Shown here: one piece after another, positions 1-7,958 of the stretch
How the letters are laid out: the number at the start of each line of letters is the position of its first letter
Numbering within the stretch: the first letter of the stretch is position 1
The notes under the pieces: generated by a model
What the model was told of the DNA's origin: nothing
Database searches by the model: none
What the model saw: only the letters and a program-made list of their open reading frames with translations
Assembly (NCBI GenBank): GCA_035384565.1
Contig: DAOOIT010000025.1
Coordinates: 1-64,000 of the forward strand
Length of the DNA: 64,000 nt
Direction: 5' to 3'
Source of the DNA: Planctomycetota bacterium
Lineage (GTDB): Bacteria; Planctomycetota; PUPC01; DSUN01
Program-made: the position numbers and the translations under genes

Positions 1-108
1 CCCTGTCAGGGCTGCCGCGGGGCGGTCTTGTTCCTATCCTATTTCGCTCCTTCGGAGCTCCCGCAGCCACCTACAATTCCGGCCCGCACCCCCCGCCACA
101 CCGATTGC

Positions 109-137
109 TTGACACCCGCCCGCTCGATTGCTAGACT
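109..137 (+). promoter_or_regulatory. Sigma70-type promoter for the DUF362 gene
   Basis: TTGACA at 109-114, a 17-bp spacer, then TAGACT at 132-137. The predicted start of transcription near 144 leaves a leader of about 90 nt before the ATG at 236. The same promoter style recurs across the window. Confidence 0.7.
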
Positions 138-235
138 GCCCGGGGCCGGCGGCCCCTCGTGGGCGGCGCGTCCCCACGCCGTGTGTGGCGGGGCACGGAC
201 GCCTCGCCCACCGTCCAGAGATGAGGAGATCGGCG

Positions 236-1309
236 ATGGACGAGCACCATGGACTGAATCGGCGCGAGTTCCTGGCAGTCGGGGCAGGGGCCGTGGCCGC
301 GCTGGCCGCGCGGCCGGGCCTGGCCGCGCCCGACCCCCGCATCGTGGTCGCCCGCGGCGCGGCCAAGATGCCCGCCGACGAAGGGGCCTACACCCGCCTC
401 AAAGCCGCCCTCGACAAGCTCGGCGGCTTCAAGGAGCTGGTGAGCGGCAAGAAGGCCCTCCTCAAGATCAACGGCACCGACAAGAGCTTCCAGGACGCCA
501 ACACCTCCGCCGCCATGACCGCCGCCGTCATCCGCGCCTGCAAGGAGAACGGCGCGAAGACGGTGAAGGTCATCGGCCAGGAGTGGGACGGCTACGACTG
601 CAAGCGCGCCGACGGCCCGACGCTGCGCGAGGTGATCAAGGCCGCGGGCGCCGAACTCGAGGAACTCATCCATTGGTGGCTCCCCACCAAGCAATACGAG
701 AACAAGGTGCCCACCACGGGCGGCTGGAAGGAGCTGTGGGTGGCCAAGGAAATCTTCGAGCCCGACGCCGTGCTCCTCAACATCCCCCGCCTCAAGACCC
801 ACGCCTTCACCATCTACACGGGCTGCGTGAAGAACTGCATCGGCCTCACGTGGCACATGTATGCCCACCACTGCACCAACGACCGCGACCCCAAGGCGGG
901 CGCCAGCGACCAGCACCCCGCGCGCATCAAGGGCTGGGAAATGTTCCCCGGCAAGCTCGCGGGCGCCTACCACGAGGTCTACCGCAAGGCCGTGAAGCTC
1001 AACATCCTCGACGCGGGCGAGATGGTCTACGGCTGGGGCGGCCCCAAGCCCGAGCGCATCCGCCCCGTCGCCGCCAACGCCGTCATCGTGGGCACCGATG
1101 CCCTGGCCGTGGACGCCTATGGCTGCCAACTCCTCCACGAGCAGGAGCCCAAGCTCATCCCCACCGCGCTCGCCGACTGGACGCAGGGCGACAGCATCTA
1201 CGTGAAGTCCAACGCCACCAAGGGCAACTACCTGGCCGAATGCCAGAAGCTCGGCGCCGGCCAGGGCGACCTCGCGAAGATCAAGATTGACGAGGTGAAG
1301 ATTGACTAG
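236..1309 (+). CDS. DUF362 family protein with Tat signal
   Basis: This 357-aa protein starts at an ATG preceded by GAGGAG. An N-terminal twin-arginine signal (RR at residues 9-10, then an Ala/Gly-rich stretch to about residue 32) predicts export in folded form. The DUF362 core is recognisable from NIPRLKTH at about residues 181-188, followed by TGCVKNCIG. In this family the region is associated with iron-sulfur or electron-transfer proteins, but no reaction has been assigned. Classical ferredoxin CxxCxxC clusters are absent, so this is the short form of the family. A strong promoter lies directly upstream. The next gene, a lipoprotein, begins at the stop codon, so the two are probably co-transcribed. 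Family call is firm; function is unknown. Confidence 0.8.
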   Translation: MDEHHGLNRREFLAVGAGAVAALAARPGLAAPDPRIVVARGAAKMPADEGAYTRLKAALDKLGGFKELVSGKKALLKINGTDKSFQDANTSAAMTAAVIRACKENGAKTVKVIGQEWDGYDCKRADGPTLREVIKAAGAELEELIHWWLPTKQYENKVPTTGGWKELWVAKEIFEPDAVLLNIPRLKTHAFTIYTGCVKNCIGLTWHMYAHHCTNDRDPKAGASDQHPARIKGWEMFPGKLAGAYHEVYRKAVKLNILDAGEMVYGWGGPKPERIRPVAANAVIVGTDALAVDAYGCQLLHEQEPKLIPTALADWTQGDSIYVKSNATKGNYLAECQKLGAGQGDLAKIKIDEVKID

Positions 1310-1318
1310 GCGACGAGG

Positions 1319-1404
1319 GATGAATGGATGGGTGGGTGAATGGATGAATGGACAGGCGGCTTCCTCTGCCACCCATCCACCCATCCAATCCTCCATCCAT
1401 CCCC
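1319..1404. repeat. GGATGAAT / CATCCATC inverted tandem-repeat element, copy 1
   Basis: The left arm (about 1319-1352) is a tandem run of ATGGATG/ATGAATGG units. The right arm (about 1368-1404) is a run of CATCCACC/CATCCATC units, so the arms can pair. The middle contains CTCTGCC, also present in the second copy at 12964-13062. The element covers the 5' end of the following lipoprotein gene. Confidence 0.75.
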
Positions 1405-1889
1405 TCCTAGTTCTCCTGCCGCTCGTGGCCCTCGGCTGCCTCCCCTGGACGGGCAAGCCGCCTGCGAGCCCTGTGACCATTCTCAAGAGCGCCGACGCCG
1501 CGCTGCCCGACATGGCCTTCGCCAACGTGGCCGACTGGCCGGGCGCGCGCCTCTTCGACTACATGAACGGCGCGGCCGAGGCCTACTTCAAACACGCCTT
1601 CGTCACTCTCGGCTCCGCCGAGACCAGGCTCGGCAAGACCGACGCGCGGGTGGAGCTATTCCAATTCAAGTCCGCCGCCAACGCCCGGGCGCTCTTCGAC
1701 GAGAGCAACGACGGCAAGGGCCACCCGCTGGGCGCGGGGCTGGCCGGCACGTTCTGGGAGGGGCGCGAGATGGAGGCCCTCTTCCACCGCGGCCCCTACT
1801 TGTGCCGCCTCATCATCTACGGCTCCAGCCCCGAGGCCCACAAGCTTCTCACCACCCTCGCCGCCGCCATTGACAAGAGCCTCGAGTAG
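1320..1889 (+). CDS. Predicted lipoprotein, possibly DUF6599-like
   Basis: A protein of about 189 aa from the ATG at 1320; an in-frame TTG at 1302, overlapping the upstream stop, is an alternative start. Residues of about 22-37 form a hydrophobic stretch ending in the lipobox-like VALGC, so the mature protein should be lipid-anchored. The mature domain contains DYMNGAAEAYF, which I associate with DUF6599-type planctomycete proteins, although that assignment comes from memory and is tentative. The first 25 or so codons are encoded by the inverted ATGGATG repeat element, giving an unusual n-region with almost no positive charge. The repeat may have inserted over the original start. It is probably co-transcribed with the DUF362 gene. 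Confidence 0.6.
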   Translation: MNGWVGEWMNGQAASSATHPPIQSSIHPLLVLLPLVALGCLPWTGKPPASPVTILKSADAALPDMAFANVADWPGARLFDYMNGAAEAYFKHAFVTLGSAETRLGKTDARVELFQFKSAANARALFDESNDGKGHPLGAGLAGTFWEGREMEALFHRGPYLCRLIIYGSSPEAHKLLTTLAAAIDKSLE

Positions 1890-1916
1890 GACGTGCCTAC
1901 TCGCACGCGGGACATC

Positions 1917-1954
1917 GGGGGCGGAGGCCCTTTCGCGGAAGGGCCTCCGCCCCC
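1917..1954. repeat. Perfect 16-bp-stem hairpin
   Basis: GGGGGCGGAGGCCCTT at 1917-1932 pairs with its exact complement at 1939-1954 around a 6-nt loop. It lies just past the lipoprotein stop. No T-run follows it. It resembles the other intergenic hairpins of this window but lacks the AGTTCTTGGAGG flank. Confidence 0.7.
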
Positions 1955-1982
1955 AGACCTCCACCGTCCGAAAGCTTCCGTG

Positions 1983-2609
1983 ATGGGAAGACCCCCAAAG
2001 GGCCTCTTCGAACCCGCCAGAACGGCGGCCCCCGCCACGCCCTTCCTGAAGTGGGCGGGCGGAAAGGGGCAGCTTCTGGGCCAACTGACGCCGCTGCTGC
2101 CCGAGCGCTTCGCGCGCTACCTCGAGCCCTTCGTCGGCGGCGGGGCAATGTTCTTCCACCTGCACAGCCTCGGCCGGCTCGCGAGCGGCGCCCTCCTCAA
2201 CGACGCCAACGCCGAGCTGATGAACTGCTATCGCGTGGTCCAGGACGCCGCTCTGTTGCCCGAGCTGATCGAGACGCTCCGCCGACACGCCGCCCGCGTC
2301 TCCGAGGCCGACTACTACTATCGCCTCCGCGCGTGGGACCGCGAGCCGGGCTTCGCCGAGCGGCGCGGCCCGGTCGAGCGGGCGGCCCGCACGATCTTCC
2401 TCAACCACGCCTGCTACAACGGGCTCTACCGGCTGAACCGCCGCGGGCAGTTCAACGTGCCCCACGGCAAGTGGAGCCGCCCGCCCCACGTCTTCGACGA
2501 GGCGAACCTGTGGGCCTGCCACCGCGCGCTCCAGGGCGCAAGAATGGGTTCAGATCTACATTCTACTCTCTTGCGGCGCATGCCAACTCCCGGTCCCATT
2601 GAAGTGTAG
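1983..2609 (+). pseudogene. 5' part of a broken D12-class N6-adenine DNA methyltransferase
   Basis: The reading frame shows the family start FLKWAGGKG (SAM-binding motif I), PFVGGGAMFFH and NHACYNGLYR, all collinear with the intact methyltransferase encoded at 2683-3606. Homology stops near 2540 (ALQGA). The frame then runs through a palindrome beginning at 2545 and ends at a TAG inside the palindrome's right arm. The catalytic DPPY motif and C-terminus are missing here; the end of the gene is found about 2 kb downstream at 4590-4853. About 22 codons around DPPY are lost altogether, so the gene is not repairable by simple excision. It is expected to be inactive. Confidence 0.85.
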
Positions 2610-2627
2610 AATGTAGATCTGACCCCA
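2545..2627. repeat. 22-bp-arm palindrome at the methyltransferase breakpoint
   Basis: The arm at 2545-2566 (starting TGGGTTCAGATCTACATT) pairs with the arm at 2606-2627 (ending GATCTGACCCCA) with a single mismatch, across a 39-nt spacer. The sequence type resembles REP-like palindromes mobilised by RAYT (TnpA-REP) transposases, but no such transposase is present in the window. It starts within 5 nt of where methyltransferase homology ends. Confidence 0.75.
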
Positions 2628-2682
2628 TCGGTGAACCCACCGGCAACCCCACCGCGCAAGCTCGGCAAGAAGAAGTGGCCAG

Positions 2683-3606
2683 TCAGTAGTTTGTGACCAC
2701 CAGTTCCTCAACTATTCTCCTAGTGTGGGCTCTGCTGCCGATGGCCCGGAAGGCGGCGATTCGTTCCTTGCGAAAGCCTTTGTAGAGCATCTCTATGAAC
2801 GCTGTTGCCGAGTTGCTCAACATCAACTGGCAACCTATTTTATCAAGCTCCCGGAAAACACTTGCTAAGTGCCTCTGATCACTCTCGTGAAATCCCCCAC
2901 CGTTGTAGGTCGTGAAGGAGGACGTTGGGCTCGGGGGATCATAGGGGGGATCCAGGTAGACGAAATCGCCTGGCCGAGCAGCAGCAAGGCAAGCATCGAA
3001 GCTGCCCTCCATGAGGTTGGCACACTGTAGGGCGCTATGGCACGCCCAGAGATTATCCTCACGGAACACATGCGGTAGCCGGGTCGGCCTGCTATACGGT
3101 ACATTGAACCACCCACTGCTGTTTACTCTGTAGAGGCCGTTGTAGCAGGTGTGATTCAGGAAGATTGTTCTCGCGGCGCGCTGTACGGGGGTGTTCTCTC
3201 GCAGGAAGGCAGGACAGCGGTCCAAGGCGCGTAGTCTGTAGTAGAATTCGGGCTCCATCGCTCGGCTAGAGTACTCCCGCAACAGGGCGACCAACTCCCC
3301 AACGTCTTGCTGGCTCTGGAGCACCCGGTAACAGTTCATCAACTCGGGGTTGAGGTCATTGAGAACCACGTTCCGCTTGAGTCGACCCAGATTCCTGAGA
3401 TGGAAGAAGACGGCCCCGCTTCCGACAAACGGCTCGAAGTACCGCCCTATGCGTCCGGGAAAGAGCGGCTCAAGCTTCTCGATAAGCCTACCTTTGCCCC
3501 CCGCCCACTTGAGAAATGGCGTGGCTATCGCCTTGTCTGCGAGAAGAGAGATCGATGGGCCTCCGTTTCGGGGCAGTGCAGTCGTTGGCCTCGTGACGGC
3601 GGGCAT
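2683..3606 (-). CDS. D12-class N6-adenine-specific DNA methyltransferase (intact)
   Basis: A 307-aa protein from the ATG at 3606, which follows GGGGAGG at ideal spacing; an in-frame start at 3645 has no such signal. It contains motif I (FLKWAGGKGRL, residues of about 29-39), LNDLNPELMNCYRV, LNHTCYNGLYR and the catalytic DPPYDP. These define the Dam/DpnM-type family that methylates adenine N6 in DNA. It is a paralogue of the broken gene flanking it on both sides, sits in opposite orientation, and has visibly lower GC than the surroundings, suggesting horizontal arrival. No restriction endonuclease is adjacent. The DUF3800 gene is divergently oriented next door. It could be an orphan epigenetic methylase or half of a defence module. 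Confidence 0.88.
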   Translation of the reverse strand: MPAVTRPTTALPRNGGPSISLLADKAIATPFLKWAGGKGRLIEKLEPLFPGRIGRYFEPFVGSGAVFFHLRNLGRLKRNVVLNDLNPELMNCYRVLQSQQDVGELVALLREYSSRAMEPEFYYRLRALDRCPAFLRENTPVQRAARTIFLNHTCYNGLYRVNSSGWFNVPYSRPTRLPHVFREDNLWACHSALQCANLMEGSFDACLAAARPGDFVYLDPPYDPPSPTSSFTTYNGGGFHESDQRHLASVFRELDKIGCQLMLSNSATAFIEMLYKGFRKERIAAFRAIGSRAHTRRIVEELVVTNY

Positions 3607-3651
3607 TCTAACCTCCCCGCCTTGGACCGTCAAGCGAGCGCGCACCTCTCC

Positions 3652-3680
3652 TTGATTCTCTGGCAGTCTGGCGCTACCAT
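3652..3680 (+). promoter_or_regulatory. Putative promoter of the DUF3800 gene
   Basis: TTGATT at 3652-3657, a 17-bp spacer and TACCAT at 3675-3680. It lies in the divergent gap between the methyltransferase and the DUF3800 gene and predicts a leader of about 75 nt. Confidence 0.45.
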
Positions 3681-3764
3681 CTTGTTACCTCGTCACTAGG
3701 GGGCGCACCGACAGCGCGTGTGCTATCTGCGTCAGCTGAGTGGGACTCCGAGCGGGAAGGAGCC

Positions 3765-4553
3765 ATGAGCAAGTTCCTTGTATTTGCAGACGAAAGTGGG
3801 ACATCAGCGGGAAGCCCATGCTACGCGATCGGTGCGCTCATCGTCCCATGGGAAGTCCAGAACGCCTTTGTGCTGGCCTTCGAGGTCCTCCGACAGCGAC
3901 ACGGAGTTGCTCATGAGCTCAAGTGGACTCGAGTCGGGTCAAGCCACGGGGCGATCAACTTCGTCCTCGATTGGATGGGCATTATCCAGCAGACGGATCT
4001 GACCTTCGGCATGATTGTGGTTCATAAAGGCCACTACCGACTATGGAGCCGCCCTGGGGCGGACAGGGAGGAGGCGTTCTACAAGACGTACACCCTGCTG
4101 ATGAAGGACTTGGCGCGGAGGCGCCGGGGCGAGTTTGAGGTTTACATCGACCAGCGCGCCGATAGGTACGCCAAACACGACGAGGTGGTGGAGAAGGTCA
4201 CGAACTACATGTTGGCCAAGGTCAGAGCTCGCGCCAAGATCATGCAGGTCATGAAATCTGACTCACGCCTCATGCCGGGCATCCAGATTGCCGATGTGCT
4301 GACTGGAGCCATCAATGCGAGCCATCGCGAGTTCCTGACGGAATCCGCTCTACTTGGCAAGGGCAAGCGGCTTCTTGTCAATCGACTCGCCATGATGCTC
4401 GGGTGGGATGCGCTCTGGTACGATACGATGCCCAACGCGCGCTTCAATATCTGGCACTTCCCAACAGAGTTCAGGGGGACTCCGGACACCCGGGCTGTCC
4501 GCTTTGGCCGGGATGTCCCGTACATCCGGCCACAGGATCTGACAGAGGAGTGA
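3765..4553 (+). CDS. DUF3800 domain protein
   Basis: A 262-aa protein from an ATG preceded by GGAAGGAG. It has the DUF3800 hallmarks: an N-terminal FADESG (residues of about 5-10), an acidic YIDQRAD in the middle, and GIQIADVLTGAI toward the C-terminus. The conserved acids have led others to suggest an RNase-H-like fold, with no established biochemical function. Members are often found near defence genes; this is context, not proof. Here it lies in the lower-GC island that interrupts a methyltransferase gene, divergent from the intact methyltransferase. The C-terminal remnant of the broken gene resumes about 36 nt after its stop. Confidence 0.8.
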   Translation: MSKFLVFADESGTSAGSPCYAIGALIVPWEVQNAFVLAFEVLRQRHGVAHELKWTRVGSSHGAINFVLDWMGIIQQTDLTFGMIVVHKGHYRLWSRPGADREEAFYKTYTLLMKDLARRRRGEFEVYIDQRADRYAKHDEVVEKVTNYMLAKVRARAKIMQVMKSDSRLMPGIQIADVLTGAINASHREFLTESALLGKGKRLLVNRLAMMLGWDALWYDTMPNARFNIWHFPTEFRGTPDTRAVRFGRDVPYIRPQDLTEE

Positions 4554-4589
4554 TCACGGCCAGCACCTCCCTTCCGGAGCGGCCAAGCT

Positions 4590-4853
4590 CCCTACGACCC
4601 GTTGAGCGCCACCTCCTCGTTCACGACCTACACGGGCGCCGAGTTCCGCGCGCGCGACCAGGAGCGGCTGGCCGAGGCGTTCCGCGCGCTCGATGCCCGG
4701 GGCTGCCGCCTGCTCCTGAGCAATTCGGCCACGCCGCTCATCCGCCGCCTCTATCGCGGCTACCCGATGACCACCCTCCTTGCCGCCCGCGCCATCAGCT
4801 CGAAAGCCACCGGCCGCGGCAGGATTGAAGAACTCGCCATTCGGAACTATTGA
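4590..4853 (+). pseudogene. 3' part of the broken D12 methyltransferase
   Basis: The frame resumes inside the catalytic motif (PYDP at 4590-4601) and continues with SATSSFTTYTGAEF, LLLSNSATPLI and a normal C-terminus EELAIRNY. This matches the end of the intact paralogue (SPTSSFTTYNG... VEELVVTNY). No start codon with a ribosome site precedes it, so it is unlikely to be translated. With the fragment at 1983-2540 it frames the inserted island. Confidence 0.85.
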
Positions 4854-4863
4854 AGCACACGTC

Positions 4864-5010
4864 GGGGAAGGCACCTTTCTTGCGAGGAAGGTGCCTTCCC
4901 CGCAACCCGTCCTCCAAAGAACTCCCGTGTTGGGCAGGGCTTTCGGGACGCTGCACAGGAGTTCTTGAGGAGGGGTGTGGGGAGGAACTTCTTGCAGGAA
5001 GTTCCTCCCC
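4864..5010. repeat. Paired-hairpin intergenic element, locus A1
   Basis: A hairpin at 4864-4901 (GGGGAAGGCACCTT and complement) is followed by CCTCCAAAGAACTCC (4911-4925), a spacer, the near-complement GGAGTTCTTGAGGAGG (4958-4973) and a second hairpin at 4979-5010 (13-bp perfect stem). The whole unit is one large imperfect palindrome. It fills the gap between two convergent genes and could terminate both. Confidence 0.8.
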
Positions 5011-5017
5011 ACGCGCC

Positions 5018-6709
5018 TCATTCCTCATCCGGCACGGCGACTTCGTCGCGCGCGAGGCGGATTTCCTGGGTCTGGCGGGCCACGTCCCAGCCGAGCACGG
5101 GGGCGAGGATTCCGGCGAGTTCGTGCAGGACGTCGGGCGTGGCGCGGCCGCGGAGGGCGATGGTGCTGCGGCGCACCACGAGGTCGGTGAGGTGCACCAC
5201 CGCCTCGTCGCGCGCGATGCGCTCGATCTCGCCCACCGAGTAGTCGGGCAGCGTCTCCAGCGGAGTTTCGGCGCGGGCGTCGGCCCCCGCGAGATAGGCC
5301 TCGGCGTCGGTGCCGTAGCGGTGGAGCAGCATCGCCACGCGGGCGGGGCACACGCTCCGTTCCGCTGAGACACGGCGGACCCACGCCTCGCGCTCGGCGT
5401 CGGTGGCGGGGAAGCCTCGGCCGCCGCCGATGGGCGTGCGGTCGGTGGCGCATTGGCGCGGACGGCCGAGGTGGGCGAGCAGGCGGTCGGCCACCTGCTC
5501 GGCGAAGGCGCGGAACGTTGTCCACTTGCCGCCGATGAGGCAGTAGAGAGGGAAGGGCCGCGCGGCATCGGGCTCCAGCACCCGGAGGCTGTGGCCGCGC
5601 GAGATGATGGCGGTGACGCCCTTGCCGCTGGCCGGCAGCGGCCGCACGCCGCAGAAGACGTAGGCGATCTCGTCGCGGCGGATCTCGATGCCGGGGAACA
5701 CGCGCCGCAGCGTGCCGAGCATGTAGGCGATCTCGCCCTCCTCGCAGCGGGCCGCGTCGGGGTCGTCCACCCGAATGTCCGTCGAGCCCATCAGCACCTT
5801 GTCCAGGAAGCGGAAGACGATGCACACGCGGCCGTCGGTGTGCTCGTAGTAGACCATGCGGTCGCCCAGGGCGTCGTAGAGCGGGCGGTTGGCGACGACC
5901 AGGTGCGAGCCCTTGGTGCCGCCCATGAAGCGCGTGGGCGCGCCGAGGGCCGCGTTGGTGAGGTCCACCCACGCGCCCGTGGCGTTGACGACGACTTGTG
6001 GGCGCACGGCGAACGTGCCGCCGCCCACCTCGTCGCGGAGCACCACGGCGCCGCCTTCGGCCCGCTCGGGCCGCACGTAGTTGAGCGCGTGGCAGCGCGG
6101 GTGGGCGGCCCCCGCGTCGCGGAGCAGCTCGATGCACAGGCGCTCGGCCTCCGAGACTTGCGCGTCCCAGTAGTGGGCCGCGCACACCAGGCTGGGGATG
6201 AGGCCGGGCAGCTCGCGCAGCGTGGCGGCCCGCGAGGTGAAGAAGTGGCGCGGCGTGCGCCGGTGCTTGCGGGTCACGAAGTCGTAGAACGTCAGGCCCA
6301 GCTTGACGAGGAGCGCCCCGCGGTCGCCGGGCCGCACATCGAACCCCAGGAAGATGAGCGCCGAGCGCAGCAGGCCGCCGAACCGCGAGAAGAGCGGAAT
6401 CGTGGTCTTCAGCGGCGTGACGTAGTGCGGGGCGTTGTCGAGCAGGCGGTTGCGCTCGAGGAGCGACTCGCGCACGAGGCGGAACTCGCGGTTCTCGAGG
6501 TAGCGCAGCCCCCCGTGGATCATCCGCGACGACTTCGAGCTGGCCCCCGAGACGAAGTCCGCCTTGTCCACCAGCAGGCAGTCCACCCCCTGAAGCGCCA
6601 GCTCGCGGAAGAGGCCAGCGCCGTTCACCCCGCCGCCGAGGATAAGGACCGGCACGGCAGGGTCTTGCCTGATCTGTTCGAGGGCGGCCCGACGGTTGAG
6701 GCTGTTCAT
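5018..6709 (-). CDS. glpD: FAD-dependent glycerol-3-phosphate dehydrogenase
   Basis: A 563-aa protein, the usual length for aerobic GlpD. It oxidises sn-glycerol 3-phosphate to dihydroxyacetone phosphate and passes electrons to quinone at the inner membrane face. The N-terminal dinucleotide fold (VLILGGGVNGAGLFREL, about residues 20-36) and SGASSKSSRMIHGGLRYLE are diagnostic of the family. The C-terminal helical domain is present. I chose the ATG at 6709 because the family fold begins directly after it; an in-frame start 39 nt upstream only adds a non-conserved leader. The gene stands alone, divergent from the BNR-repeat gene and convergent with the methyltransferase remnant. No glycerol kinase or transporter gene is adjacent. 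Confidence 0.9.
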   Translation of the reverse strand: MNSLNRRAALEQIRQDPAVPVLILGGGVNGAGLFRELALQGVDCLLVDKADFVSGASSKSSRMIHGGLRYLENREFRLVRESLLERNRLLDNAPHYVTPLKTTIPLFSRFGGLLRSALIFLGFDVRPGDRGALLVKLGLTFYDFVTRKHRRTPRHFFTSRAATLRELPGLIPSLVCAAHYWDAQVSEAERLCIELLRDAGAAHPRCHALNYVRPERAEGGAVVLRDEVGGGTFAVRPQVVVNATGAWVDLTNAALGAPTRFMGGTKGSHLVVANRPLYDALGDRMVYYEHTDGRVCIVFRFLDKVLMGSTDIRVDDPDAARCEEGEIAYMLGTLRRVFPGIEIRRDEIAYVFCGVRPLPASGKGVTAIISRGHSLRVLEPDAARPFPLYCLIGGKWTTFRAFAEQVADRLLAHLGRPRQCATDRTPIGGGRGFPATDAEREAWVRRVSAERSVCPARVAMLLHRYGTDAEAYLAGADARAETPLETLPDYSVGEIERIARDEAVVHLTDLVVRRSTIALRGRATPDVLHELAGILAPVLGWDVARQTQEIRLARDEVAVPDEE

Positions 6710-6777
6710 CTCGGGGGCTATTGTGCTAGAATCCTGCGGTGGGATCAAGGGGCAATCGGCACCAAGGGGGACAAGGC

Positions 6778-7788
6778 ATGCGAAGGGTCATTCTGCGGTT
6801 GGCCGCTTGGCTCGGCCTCGCTCTGGGCGCTTCGGCGACGGCGTCCGCCGGCCAGTGGGTGTGCATCTCGGACGGGCTGCTCGCGCAGATCGAGAAGGAG
6901 GGCCTCCAGCCCGCCTGGCCGGGCAAGACGACGGGGGTGGCGGTGGACCGCACGACGGGCGAGGTGTTTGTGGTGGTGCCCGGCCTGGGCGTGTGGCGCA
7001 GCGCCGACAAGGGCGCCACCTTCGCCCGCGTGGACGGCGGCGCCGTGGGCGGACGCTGCGAGACCGGCTACTCGCTGCACCTCGACCCCGCCGGCAAACG
7101 CCTGGCCTGCTTCATGCTCGACGGCAAGTCGGCCATGACCCTCGACGGCGGGAAGACGTGGCGCCCCATCAAGAACATGGGCCGCGGCCCCGACTGGGGC
7201 GCCGTGCACTGGGCCGACCCCGAGCCCAAGACCCTCTTCGAGCGCCTGCACGAGAACCGCGACATCGGCGTGGTGAGCCAGGACGGCGGCGCGTCGTGGC
7301 GCGGCCTCGACCAGGGCTTCGGCGCCGTGGGCGTCTTCTCGGCCGATATCCTCGTGGCCAGCCGCGGCAAGGAGCCCGCCTGGGCCGGCATCCACCGCTC
7401 CACCAACGGAGGGCACGACTGGGAGCAGGTGAGCAAGGCCTCGCCCATCGGCGTGATGACCGTCTTCAAAGGCGTGGGCTACTGGCTCTCCGACAAGGGC
7501 CTCCTCAAGAGCACCGACCAGGGCAAGACCTGGGAACAGGTGGGCGACCGCACGGGCGCCGTGTGGGGCCCCTACTTCGGCAAGGACGAGACCCACTTCG
7601 TGGTGGTGGACCAGGCGGGCTTCCACGAGACTACCGACGGCGGCAAGACCTGGACCCAGATCGCCCCGTTCCCGCCCCTCAAGGAGTTCAACCCCCGCGG
7701 CTGGTTCCTCAACGTGGCCTGGGACCCCCTGGGCAAAGCCTGCTACGCCGCCCGCATGGGCCACCCCACCTACAAGTATGAGTACTGA
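6778..7788 (+). CDS. Exported BNR-repeat (sialidase-like propeller) protein
   Basis: A 336-aa protein starting at an ATG after AGGGGGACAAGGC. A signal peptide covers residues of about 1-24 (ending SASAG). The rest contains at least five Asp-box/BNR-type repeats (SADKGATF, SQDGGASW, STNGGHDW, STDQGKTW, TTDGGKTW), the signature of six-bladed propellers related to sialidases and photosystem II stability factors. No sialidase catalytic arginine triad or FRIP motif could be identified, so hydrolase activity is doubtful. A TAGAAT element at 6727-6732 may be its -10 box. It is divergent from glpD and followed by a hairpin element. Confidence 0.72.
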   Translation: MRRVILRLAAWLGLALGASATASAGQWVCISDGLLAQIEKEGLQPAWPGKTTGVAVDRTTGEVFVVVPGLGVWRSADKGATFARVDGGAVGGRCETGYSLHLDPAGKRLACFMLDGKSAMTLDGGKTWRPIKNMGRGPDWGAVHWADPEPKTLFERLHENRDIGVVSQDGGASWRGLDQGFGAVGVFSADILVASRGKEPAWAGIHRSTNGGHDWEQVSKASPIGVMTVFKGVGYWLSDKGLLKSTDQGKTWEQVGDRTGAVWGPYFGKDETHFVVVDQAGFHETTDGGKTWTQIAPFPPLKEFNPRGWFLNVAWDPLGKACYAARMGHPTYKYEY

Positions 7789-7796
7789 GCGGCTCG

Positions 7797-7958
7797 GGGG
7801 AGGGATCCCCTCTTGAAAGAGAGGTTCCCTCCCACGTCTCCTCCTTCCCGGGAACTTCCACAGTGGGCAGGGGCATTCGAGCGAGGCTCGAATGCCTCTG
7901 CCCGGCGTGAGAGTTCTTGGAGGGGGCGTGGGGGAACCTTCTTGCGAAGAAGGTTCCC
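7797..7958. repeat. Paired-hairpin intergenic element, locus A2
   Basis: It contains an imperfect hairpin at 7797-7833, a central 18-bp stem (7865-7882 with 7886-7903, one mismatch), AGTTCTTGGAGGGGG at 7912-7926 and a perfect 12-bp hairpin at 7932-7958 (GGGAACCTTCTT, loop GCG). It sits between two convergent genes and ends one base before the radical SAM stop codon. Confidence 0.8.

Noticed and set aside
1917..1954. Classical rho-independent terminator
   Set aside because: The stem is strong but no T-run follows on either strand; the same is true of most hairpins here, so they are listed as repeats.
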